Shown here piece by piece: positions 36,874 to 44,993 of a DNA stretch of 64,000 nucleotides. The notes below the pieces were generated by a model, which saw nothing but the letters and a program-made list of their open reading frames with translations, was not told the origin of the DNA and made no database searches. Source of the DNA: Nostoc sp. 106C (lineage in GTDB: Bacteria > Cyanobacteriota > Cyanobacteriia > Cyanobacteriales > Nostocaceae); contig NZ_MTAW01000075.1 of the NCBI RefSeq assembly GCF_002154725.1, forward strand, positions 1 to 64,000, given 5' to 3'. Both the position numbers and the translations under genes were made by a program. Within the stretch, counting starts at the first letter, position 1. Every line of letters starts with the position of its first letter.

Positions 36874-38253
36874 ATGGCAACAAATAGCCCGACATTTGAA
36901 CAACAAGTCTTAGATTTAACCAATCAAGAACGAGCTAAGAATGGTCTTGCACCACTCCAAGGAAATGCAGAACTCAACTATGCTGCTGACAGATATGCAG
37001 AATTGATGTCACAGAAAAATTATTTTGGTCATACAGGGCCAGATGGCTCTACTCCTCGGAATAGAGTTAACACAGTTGGTTTTGATGCCCAAATCGTAGG
37101 AGAAAACATTGCTCGTGGCCAAACTACACCAAAACAGGTTGTGGATGCTTGGATGAAAAGTCCAGGACACCGAGCTAACATCCTTAATCCTCGATATACT
37201 CAAATTGGTGTAGGTTTTGACAAAAACTATTGGGTTCAAGACTTTGGTAGCAACGATACCAACCCTAAGAGCAATATACCAACCTCAGGTTCTCAACCAA
37301 CACCAACACCGACACCGACACCAACACCAACGCCAACACCCAACCCCAGCCCTGAAGGTAATAACGCCACATTTGAACAACGAGTTCTGCAACTCACTAA
37401 TCAAGAACGAGCTAAGAATGGTCTTGCACCACTTAAAGGAAATGCAGAACTTAACTATGCGGCTGACAAATATGCAGAAGTGATGGCGCAACGCCATGTT
37501 TTGAGCCATACAGGGCCAGATGGTTCTACTCCTAGAGATAGAGCCAAGGCAGTTGGCTTTGAAGCTCAAACAATTGGAGAAAACATCGCTGTTGGTCAAA
37601 AAACCCCAGAACAGGTGGTGGATGCTTGGATGAAAAGCCCAGGACATCGGGCTAATATCCTTAATCCCCGCTATACCGAAATTGGTGTGGGTTTTGACAA
37701 AAACTATTGGGTTCAAGACTTTGGTAGTAATGATACCAACCCCACCAGCAAAATACCAACCTCTGTATTAGATTCAGTCTCTGAACTTACACCTTCACCT
37801 ACTTCTAAAACTGGGAAAGAACTTAGAGGTGGAGAAGGAAAAGATGTCTTGACTGGTGATTCAGGTGATGACAAGTTGTGGGGTGGCAGAGCTAAAGATA
37901 TCCTCAATGGAGGTGATGGAAATGATCGCATCACTGGTGGGTTAGGCAAAGATCGCTTAACTGGTGGTGCTGGAGGCGATACCTTCGTCTATGAAAAACT
38001 ACAAGACAAAGGAGATACCATTACTGATTTTGCTTCTAATCAAGATGCGATCGACTTGCGTCAGATTTTGGCTGGCCCATCTTACACCAGCACAAATAAA
38101 TTCGCTGATTACGTGAAATTGGAACAATTAGGTAGTGATACTGTTGTCCGCCTTGATGTCGATGGAAAAACAAAATCTGGTGGCTTCGAGAAGTTTGTGC
38201 TATTGGAAAATGTCAATGCGTCTAGCCTAACCGCTAAAAACTTTGTTGTCTAA
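36874..38253 (+). CDS. Double CAP (SCP)-domain protein with C-terminal RTX repeats
   Basis: 459 aa; the ATG at 36874 is chosen because AGGAGG ends eight bases before it. There is no signal peptide. CAP domain 1 (about 8-128) and CAP domain 2 (about 165-285) are near copies, each with TNQERAKNGLAPL, HTGPDGSTPR, VGENIA or IGENIA, and WMKSPGHRANILNPRYT. They are joined by a PT-repeat linker. At about 310-370 come RTX nonapeptides (GGEGKDVLTGDSGDDKLWGG, GGDGNDRITGG) that bind Ca, then a C-terminal cap usual for type I substrates. Being leaderless with RTX and next to a type I exporter operon, it is a plausible cargo of that system. CAP activity unknown. Confidence 0.93.
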   Translation: MATNSPTFEQQVLDLTNQERAKNGLAPLQGNAELNYAADRYAELMSQKNYFGHTGPDGSTPRNRVNTVGFDAQIVGENIARGQTTPKQVVDAWMKSPGHRANILNPRYTQIGVGFDKNYWVQDFGSNDTNPKSNIPTSGSQPTPTPTPTPTPTPTPNPSPEGNNATFEQRVLQLTNQERAKNGLAPLKGNAELNYAADKYAEVMAQRHVLSHTGPDGSTPRDRAKAVGFEAQTIGENIAVGQKTPEQVVDAWMKSPGHRANILNPRYTEIGVGFDKNYWVQDFGSNDTNPTSKIPTSVLDSVSELTPSPTSKTGKELRGGEGKDVLTGDSGDDKLWGGRAKDILNGGDGNDRITGGLGKDRLTGGAGGDTFVYEKLQDKGDTITDFASNQDAIDLRQILAGPSYTSTNKFADYVKLEQLGSDTVVRLDVDGKTKSGGFEKFVLLENVNASSLTAKNFVV

Positions 38254-38284
38254 TTAATCCAGTTTCTCAGCTCTGCTTTGCCAT

Positions 38285-38307
38285 AAGGGCGCGATCGCCG
38301 CGCCCTT
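38285..38307. terminator. Shared hairpin between convergent genes
   Basis: AAGGGCGCG and CGCGCCCTT form a perfect 9-bp stem containing a HIP1 octamer, followed by TTCTT on the plus strand. It lies in the 63-bp gap between two convergent genes and probably ends transcription from one or both sides; T-tracts are short. Confidence 0.6.
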
Positions 38308-38316
38308 TCTTAGATA

Positions 38317-40197
38317 TTATTGAGCAATACTGGCAATCTGATTCCAGGCTTTCACCACTTGTAGTAAGTTGTTCGGCAACTTATTTTGCGAAATATCGTT
38401 ATATCTCACCGTGCCCTCTTTGCTAGTAAGAGTGTAGGTAATATAATCAGCCGATCCTTGGGGTGCTGGGTAACTCAAATTTTTGAATTCACCAAATCGC
38501 GATCGCTCTACTAACTTCTGAAATTGTCGCACCTGCTGGGGAGAAATGCGACGAACACTGCGTTCAGAATCATTCGCATCACCAATCCGCACCTTAATTA
38601 AGCGTCCGTCGTTAAGTAAAACAGTTTCGTAGGTTCTACCAGTAAAGCCACCACTAGAAATTTGCCGAAATACTACATCTCGATCTAAAGGTGATGGCAT
38701 TTCATTGGCTGGAATAGGTACTGCACCACCTGTATTGCTGTCAGAAATTGGACTATTGCGCAGCCGATTCCACGCTTTCACCACAGTCCGTAAATTGCTC
38801 GGTAGTTGATCTTGAGAAATATTGTTGTACCTGACGGTGCCTTCTGGGCTGGTCAGGGTATAGGTAATGTAATCAGCTGCACCACTGGGCGCTGGGTAAT
38901 TCAAATTCTTAAATTGAGCGAATCTTGTGCTGGCCAACAATTGTTGAAACTGTTGCACTTGTTGCAGAGAAACTCGGCGAACTCTCCGTTCAGAATCGTT
39001 AGCGTCACCAATTTTCACCCGAATCAAGCTACCATCATCAAGTAAAACAGTTTCGTAGGTACTCCCTGCCAAGCCGCCACTAGAGATTTGCCGAAATACA
39101 ACATTTCGATCTAACGCTGGTGGTAACTCATTGCTGGGGATTGGGACTGGTGTAAGGTTGCTAGTATTACCATTTGGCCTGTCACGACCTGCAAGCTGGA
39201 TTTGGGAACCACTTTCATCACTGAGAAACACCCAAGGGCTGATTCTGTTAGCTGATTTGACAAATACTTCCCAACCAGATACTAGTATTTGATCGCAAGC
39301 ATTGGAATAAGCTGGACGTGAATCCTGCGGATACGCTTCGCGATCGCAACCACTAGCGAATTTTTTCTGTTTAGACGCAACGATGTTCAGTGCGCTGATT
39401 GGTAATCCTGACACCTGAGAAGCTTGACGCAAAACAGCATCCCTTACTTTTTGGGGCAATTTCTGATTAGCGATTTGGCTAGGATTTTCATTCAACCTGA
39501 GTGCGGAACCTGTTTGATCTGTGTGATAAACCAAGGTTTGTCCAACAGCTGCTACAACTACCCGCCAACCTGGTACTACAGATCGGATACAACTTTCATT
39601 AGCATTACCTAATCCTAAACAGCCATCACTCCAAGTTTGTTGTTGGGCTTGAATAATATTTAGCCGAGAAATTGGCTGTTGCAAACGTGTAGACGCAGCT
39701 TGCAAAACTTGATTTTTGACAGATTGTGGTAATTGGGTTGTGGTGTTATTAGTTGAAGTATTTGCTGAAGCTAACCGGAAGGAACGCCCATTATTATTTG
39801 TGTGATAAACCCAATTTTGTCTACCATCAGCTACGACCAATCGCCAACCAGGAACTATGGCTTGTGTACAATATTCATCTGGTTGAGGTAGTTCCAAGCA
39901 ACCATTGCGCCAATTCTGTTGGCTGTAATCAATAATTTGCAGTTTGTTTCTAGAAATTCCTGTTCTTTGGGATAAATCTTGTAGCACCACATTAACTATT
40001 GAACGTGGTAATTGATTTTGTTTGAAATTTTCTTTCAGGACTTCGTTTTTTGCCTCTGGCGAAGCATCAACAGAAGCAGCAGTACTGCTTTTGATTAATG
40101 TTAACCCACTCCCAACAGATAAAATTCCTGTTAACACTAAGGCAGTGAAAATCCGTGCTTGATTGCTGGTACAATAATTACCCAAAGAACCTTTCAT
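38317..40197 (-). CDS. Secreted multi-repeat hypothetical protein
   Basis: 626 aa with a signal-like N-terminal helix (about 15-38). Three units of about 85-100 residues (about 55-340) share LPxxVxxxVLxxxSxRxxxxISxLxI, a Cys pair (DGCLGL...ESC) and VPGWRVVV...YHT. The third unit diverges most. Two longer C-terminal units (about 355-485 and 500-625) share DRxVVFRQISSGG, YETVLLDDGSLIRV, IGDANDSER and SADYITYTLTS. Disulfide-stabilised periplasmic or surface repeats are likely. The family recurs in cyanobacteria without known function. I see no catalytic motif. Confidence 0.85.
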   Translation of the reverse strand: MKGSLGNYCTSNQARIFTALVLTGILSVGSGLTLIKSSTAASVDASPEAKNEVLKENFKQNQLPRSIVNVVLQDLSQRTGISRNKLQIIDYSQQNWRNGCLELPQPDEYCTQAIVPGWRLVVADGRQNWVYHTNNNGRSFRLASANTSTNNTTTQLPQSVKNQVLQAASTRLQQPISRLNIIQAQQQTWSDGCLGLGNANESCIRSVVPGWRVVVAAVGQTLVYHTDQTGSALRLNENPSQIANQKLPQKVRDAVLRQASQVSGLPISALNIVASKQKKFASGCDREAYPQDSRPAYSNACDQILVSGWEVFVKSANRISPWVFLSDESGSQIQLAGRDRPNGNTSNLTPVPIPSNELPPALDRNVVFRQISSGGLAGSTYETVLLDDGSLIRVKIGDANDSERRVRRVSLQQVQQFQQLLASTRFAQFKNLNYPAPSGAADYITYTLTSPEGTVRYNNISQDQLPSNLRTVVKAWNRLRNSPISDSNTGGAVPIPANEMPSPLDRDVVFRQISSGGFTGRTYETVLLNDGRLIKVRIGDANDSERSVRRISPQQVRQFQKLVERSRFGEFKNLSYPAPQGSADYITYTLTSKEGTVRYNDISQNKLPNNLLQVVKAWNQIASIAQ

Positions 40198-40449
40198 ACT
40201 AATAGTAATAATTTAGTTACTAGTCAAATAATTGCTACTCTGCAAATAAATACCAAAAAGTATAAAATCCTAAAGCTAAACAGCTTGAAATTAAACAAGC
40301 GTCAATCTTCTGATGCAGATGTGAAGATAGACGCCTATATGTTGATTATTTGTTCCTGAATTGTTACAGCTAGATTTATACAAAGTGAGCTGAACGGCTT
40401 TAGGTATACCTTACCAGTAGCCTCAGTAAATATAAAACGTAAAATTCAG

Positions 40450-40567
40450 AATAGTATTAAGCACTGAATGTTTATGAATTGTCGGCGCATTAAACCTAGC
40501 AATACTACTTCCCCAGCCTTTAAAATCTGGTGCTAGCATGGCATTTACATCACTATAGGCAACATTA
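40450..40567 (-). pseudogene. Decayed partial duplication of the adjacent gene's 3' end
   Basis: The minus strand here reads MLAPDFKGWGSSIARFNAP, matching LAPDLKDWAASTIRFDMP at the end of the neighbouring 166-aa protein. It is followed by a similar SVLN against ALSA tail, in another frame. A short tandem duplication that has drifted. Confidence 0.6.
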
Positions 40568-41068
40568 TCAAGCACTGAGAGCCTGTTGTTCAACTGACTG
40601 ATTGTTCGGCATATCAAATCTAATCGTACTAGCTGCCCAGTCTTTTAAATCAGGTGCTAGCCAAATTAGTTTCCGGAGAATTTCATCATTTACCCATAAC
40701 ACCAAGGGGCAATGAAACTGTTTCCGGAACTCATCCCGCATCAGATTGGTACTAATGATGAGTTCGTTGATATCGATCACAGATTCTAAACCTCTGACCA
40801 TCAAAACATCAGGTTGCTCAATGCCTACTGTCGTTGAGATGGTTGTATACAGTGTTTCAGTCCCAGGTGGTAGCACAATCTCTTGGATATGCGCCGATGA
40901 GAATTCTGTTAACAGATTTAGTACCTGCTGTTGCCTATTAGCAGAGTTACAAGATGCCAAAATTAATGAAAATGCACCAGCAGAAACCATCATCGCTCTT
41001 GCGAGTCGTTTAGTGGCTGCGACGGTAGTCCCCATACCGTCCTGTGAATTGTTAAAGCTGCTGATCAT
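40568..41068 (-). CDS. Truncated N-terminus of an NTPase-associated protein
   Basis: 166 aa. LILASCNSANRQQQVLNLL, DVLMVRGLESVIDINELI, TNLMRDEFRKQFHCPLVLWV and LAPDLKDWAASTIRF follow the Rossmann-like N-terminal NTPase region seen at the start of long cyanobacterial TPR or WD40 proteins. The downstream repeat region is absent, so this is probably a truncated relic. There is no intact Walker A. The decayed duplication follows directly. Confidence 0.55.
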   Translation of the reverse strand: MISSFNNSQDGMGTTVAATKRLARAMMVSAGAFSLILASCNSANRQQQVLNLLTEFSSAHIQEIVLPPGTETLYTTISTTVGIEQPDVLMVRGLESVIDINELIISTNLMRDEFRKQFHCPLVLWVNDEILRKLIWLAPDLKDWAASTIRFDMPNNQSVEQQALSA

Positions 41069-41520
41069 TATAGAATCCTGCCTTTGGTCTTTAAAAGTAC
41101 CTTAGCCTTTTCAGTTTAATTCGCTCATCAACTCGTTATCCAAAGTATTTTTCGGTAAAATTTGATAACACTTTATTTGATGACCTACAGTAATCCTACG
41201 CATTATTTAATAATTGAGGATGTAGTGTGTGACCCCGTATTTACGGGAAAACTGATAGTAGGGTTGTAATACAAATAACAGAAGAGCAAATTTTCTAAAT
41301 TTCTTGAGTTGCGTATACCTGATAATTGGGGTTTGGTAGAGTAGCTGCTGATTGAGAGTTATGGGAAGTTTGGGAAGATTTAAAGGTCATATTTATAAAT
41401 TTACATCATCAGCATAAACTAATAGCAACTTTTGGTATAAATGTTTAACCAGCAGGCAATAATGCAACTTCTGTCTGGCTATTTAAGTCATGTGTTCATA
41501 TTTTACGACGCCTGTAGCAA
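41069..41520. other. Intergenic region
   Basis: AT-rich, without an open frame or strong hairpin. Should contain promoters for the two divergent flanking genes. Confidence 0.4.
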
Positions 41521-42774
41521 ATGATGAAAAAACTGGTGAAGAGGTTTGTGACTTTTTTGAGATGGAATGTTTACCAAAGTAGAAAACGGGCATTCTTTGC
41601 CATGATGGTGACCTTGAGCATGGTAGCTATTGTTATGCTCTCGTTACCCTTAAATGCGCAAAATCCTCCTATGCGATCGCCAGGATCGGAATTAAGAGGT
41701 GTATGGTTAACAAATATTGATAGTGATGTGCTATTTGAAGGCAATCGCCTAAAAAAATCTTTACAACGTTTGAGTGAACTCAACTTTAATACTGTATACC
41801 CCACAGTTTGGAATTGGGGCTATACCCTGTATCCTAGCAAAGTGGCAGCCAAAGAAATTGGGCGATCGCTCGACCCAACACCTGGGCTGCAAGGACGAGA
41901 TATGCTCAAAGAAGTTGTCGAAGAAGGACATAAAAAAGGCTTAACAGTCATTCCCTGGTTTGAATTTGGCTTTATGGCTCCTGCTGATTCTCAATTAGCC
42001 AAACTTCATCCCCAATGGCTGACTAATCGGAGTAACGGTACGCGAATTGTGAAAGAAGGTACACACAACCGAGTTTGGCTGAGTCCCTTTCGCCCAGACG
42101 TACAAAAATTTATCCAAGATTTAATAGTTGAAATCGTTAAAAACTATAATATTGACGGTATTCAATTTGATGACCATTTTGGTTTACCCTCAGAATTGGG
42201 CTACGATCCTTATACAGTAGCGTTATATAAAAAAGAACATAGTGGTCGTGCGCCTTCTTCTAACTTTAAAGATCCAGAGTGGGTGCGCTGGAGAGCGAAT
42301 AAAATTACTGACTACATGAAGCAGGTATTCACAGCAATCAAAGCTACTAAAAAACACTGTGTAGTATCTGTTGCCCCAAATCCTCAACGTTTTTCCTACG
42401 ATTTCTTTTTAGCAGACTGGCAGAAATGGGAACGTATGGGACTGGTAGAAGACTTACTTTTGCAAGTATATCGTAATGATCTGAATGTTTTTATCAGTGA
42501 ATTAGAGTACCCAGAAGTGAAAGCAGCACAGAGTCATATTCCCGTAAGTATCGGCATTTTGACTGGACTAAAAGACAGACCTGTACCCATGCAACAAATT
42601 CAAACACAAGTACAAAAAGTACGCGATCGCAATTTTGCTGGGGTAGCTTTCTTTTTCTATGAAACCCTATGGAACCTTAGCCAAGAAAAGCCCTTAGATC
42701 GTCAAACCAACTTCCAGCAAATTTTCCCCACACGTACCGCATACCCAAATCTACTAACAGGCTGGAAACCTTAG
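41521..42774 (+). CDS. Glycoside hydrolase-like family 10 (GHL10) protein
   Basis: 417 aa. An N-terminal basic segment and a hydrophobic helix (about 25-47, FFAMMVTLSMVAIVMLSLPLNA) act as a signal peptide or anchor. A TIM-barrel domain (about 57-380) follows, with RGVWLTNIDSDV, FNTVYPTVWNWGYTLYPS, VIPWFEFGF, DGIQFDDHFGLPSE and VSVAPNP. The acidic residues in the FDDHFG segment are candidate catalytic groups. Cyanobacterial members are believed to act on extracellular polysaccharide or peptidoglycan; the substrate is not known. Confidence 0.9.
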   Translation: MMKKLVKRFVTFLRWNVYQSRKRAFFAMMVTLSMVAIVMLSLPLNAQNPPMRSPGSELRGVWLTNIDSDVLFEGNRLKKSLQRLSELNFNTVYPTVWNWGYTLYPSKVAAKEIGRSLDPTPGLQGRDMLKEVVEEGHKKGLTVIPWFEFGFMAPADSQLAKLHPQWLTNRSNGTRIVKEGTHNRVWLSPFRPDVQKFIQDLIVEIVKNYNIDGIQFDDHFGLPSELGYDPYTVALYKKEHSGRAPSSNFKDPEWVRWRANKITDYMKQVFTAIKATKKHCVVSVAPNPQRFSYDFFLADWQKWERMGLVEDLLLQVYRNDLNVFISELEYPEVKAAQSHIPVSIGILTGLKDRPVPMQQIQTQVQKVRDRNFAGVAFFFYETLWNLSQEKPLDRQTNFQQIFPTRTAYPNLLTGWKP

Positions 42775-42909
42775 GCTAAGCAAGCAGGGGAGCAGCGGCT
42801 CGGCTCCGCTCGGCGACCAGGAGCAGGGAGCAGGGGGAGATGAGGAAGCAACTTAACAATTATTCCCCCTTCCCTTGTCCCGTTTCTCCCCACACTCCCT
42901 CGTCCCCTC

Positions 42910-44409
42910 TTACCCTCCAATTCCCAAACGCCCAGCCAAGCCAGGAGTTAGCGGTAGGAGTGTACTAATCATTAAAAATAGTGCTAAAAGACCCAAAGCA
43001 GCTCTTGCATCATCTGGTTCACTAATTTCATTCAAGCTGGGGCGTTCTAAATCCCGTTGTAAAAACAGAATTACAATTGCCCAGTACATGGCCAAAGGAT
43101 TAGCAAGGGATACTATACCCAGCAAAATTAAAGTTGCCAAGGTCGCTCTTCCTGCGGTTTTGCGTCCATAAATCGCTTGGACAATGCGGCCACCATCTAA
43201 TTGTCCTGCCGGCATCAAATTCAAAGCGGTGATTACTAGCCCCAGCCAACCAATCACTACTAAAGGATGGACATTTACCAAAGGTGACTGTAAAGCCGAA
43301 CCAAGAACAACTCGCGCCAAGCTACCCACCAAAATCGATCCTTGGAAAAACTGATTTGGCACCTGAAATAAACTGCCTTGGTGAGAAAGCAACAAGCCAG
43401 AAATCAGCATTAACAAAGACACTATACCGCCAACCGCAGGACCTGCCAATGCAACATCAAATAATACCGTGCGGTTGGGCAATAGTGATTCAAAACGAGT
43501 AATTGCACCAAAAGAGCCAATTTGCACAGCAGGTAAAAAGAAGGGCCAACTAAGACGGACTTGATGACGTTTAGCAAGTAACCAATGACCGATTTCATGA
43601 GCCACCAAAATCGTCAATATTCCAATTCCTATGGGCAAAGTTTCTGCTAACCGTTGTGGTTGTCCAAATAAATCAAAATTCAGCAGTAGCCCCGCAGCTT
43701 CCAAACTTGTAGCCAAAGTTGCGATTAAGAGGATACCCGCAAAAGCTTTTTGGGGTAAGGACATCGGACGCGGGTCATTGCGACTGGGTAAGACAATCAC
43801 CACAGGTTTGCTGTCTGTATTCTCTACTAAAAATAAGCGATAGCGATCGCCCAGACGTTCTTGCAAAGTTGCACTCAAACGATTGTGAATCTCTTGCGGT
43901 TCTCCCCGCAGGTTACCTTTGAAAATTGCTCCTTCCTGGTAGGCGATTGTTTCTGTAGCAAAAAATGTGTCAATTCCAAAAATGCTTTTAATTGCACTCA
44001 AATCATCCTCTGGAATTGGCATTACCTGAAGTTTCAGTTCCGCAGGTCCTGTGGGAAGGTTAGAATCTGGTGTGGTATTTAGTTCAGGTGAAGCCTCAGC
44101 AGCCAGTCTTTCCGTTGCTCTTTGCTTAAGTAGTGCATCTTGTCCAGCGGAGCGTAACTGCTTTCCTAAGAATATATACAACCCAGCGGAAGCCACTACC
44201 AAGAACAATATACCCACTATGTTGATGTAAATTCCAGCTGCAAACAAACCAAAGAACAACAGCCAAGGAGCCATCAACACCACCGACTGTAACCAGGCCA
44301 AGATTCCCAGTTTACCAAAAGGTCTGGCGCGATAAAAGCCCCAACCCAAAATGCCAAAAGCTACCAGCACAATTGCCGTAACGATAGAAGTTTCCGATAG
44401 AGTAAACAT
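42910..44409 (-). CDS. Site-2 protease (M50), EGY-like
   Basis: 499 aa from the ATG at 44409 (AAAGG lies seven bases before it). Zn-protease motifs sit in membrane helices: AHEIGHWLLAKRH (HExxH) and NLMPAGQLDGGRIVQ, which supplies the third ligand Asp. Eight or so hydrophobic segments. A soluble insert at about 110-230 precedes the protease core, as in plastid EGY proteins and their cyanobacterial homologues. It would cleave membrane-bound substrates such as anti-sigma factors; the target is unknown. It is convergent with the GHL10 gene; the 135-bp gap holds G-rich short repeats. Confidence 0.92.
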   Translation of the reverse strand: MFTLSETSIVTAIVLVAFGILGWGFYRARPFGKLGILAWLQSVVLMAPWLLFFGLFAAGIYINIVGILFLVVASAGLYIFLGKQLRSAGQDALLKQRATERLAAEASPELNTTPDSNLPTGPAELKLQVMPIPEDDLSAIKSIFGIDTFFATETIAYQEGAIFKGNLRGEPQEIHNRLSATLQERLGDRYRLFLVENTDSKPVVIVLPSRNDPRPMSLPQKAFAGILLIATLATSLEAAGLLLNFDLFGQPQRLAETLPIGIGILTILVAHEIGHWLLAKRHQVRLSWPFFLPAVQIGSFGAITRFESLLPNRTVLFDVALAGPAVGGIVSLLMLISGLLLSHQGSLFQVPNQFFQGSILVGSLARVVLGSALQSPLVNVHPLVVIGWLGLVITALNLMPAGQLDGGRIVQAIYGRKTAGRATLATLILLGIVSLANPLAMYWAIVILFLQRDLERPSLNEISEPDDARAALGLLALFLMISTLLPLTPGLAGRLGIGG

Positions 44410-44993
44410 CTCCAAACCTTTGCTTTTGAGACCGAGCTAGTACAAGTCCGGTATTGCAGATACATTATTTAATCTATAACGCCGCCTGTGGCTTACCCAA
44501 ATTTTGGCAAGGGAAAATGGGTGAAAATTTCTTTAGTTAGGAATTTTAATTTTAAATTTGTATTGGTCAAAACTAGATTTTCGTTATTTGCACTGTACTC
44601 TAGGCAAATACATCTGCAATTCGATAGATAAATAGTACTTTTGAAAATTCTCCCAAAGAAGGCAACAGATGATGAAGTGGAAAAGGGAGACGTGGTGAGA
44701 TCGCCCTGAAGAAGGAGAGACATTGCTTGGTGTTAACGTAGCAGCAGTGGCTTGGGAGCGTCGATAGTCCCATCTTGAGGAACCTGTTGAATATGTTTCC
44801 CGGCTTGTAGGCTCCCGGAGGGTGGCTTTCCTGGTCGGAATTGCAGATTGAAGCTATTTTTGCGATCGCAGCAGCGGAATATTGGTTATAAACTAGTTAT
44901 TTTATTTTTCTAAAGGTGGGGCTAATTGTTAACTACCCCTTATTTTATTAGTGCAGCCATTTGGATTAAATTTTAATTTTTATTAAGTAACTA
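44410..44993. other. Intergenic region, about 580 bp
   Basis: No supported protein gene. At about 44750-44830 TTGGGAGC can pair with GCTCCCGG around a 55-nt loop in a relatively GC-rich stretch. This could be part of a structured RNA, but no known family is recognised. Confidence 0.4.

Noticed and set aside
37296-37350. Tandem CAACACCAACACCGACACC-type DNA repeat
   Set aside because: It simply encodes the Pro-Thr linker between the two CAP domains.
42780-42905. G-rich and C-rich short repeats between GHL10 and site-2 protease genes
   Set aside because: Low-complexity heptamer-like spacer common in these genomes; no defined unit or boundary.
44750-44830. Hairpin-forming segment considered as 6S, SRP or other known RNA
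   Set aside because: Only one stem is convincing and no family consensus is recognisable by eye; needs a covariance search.
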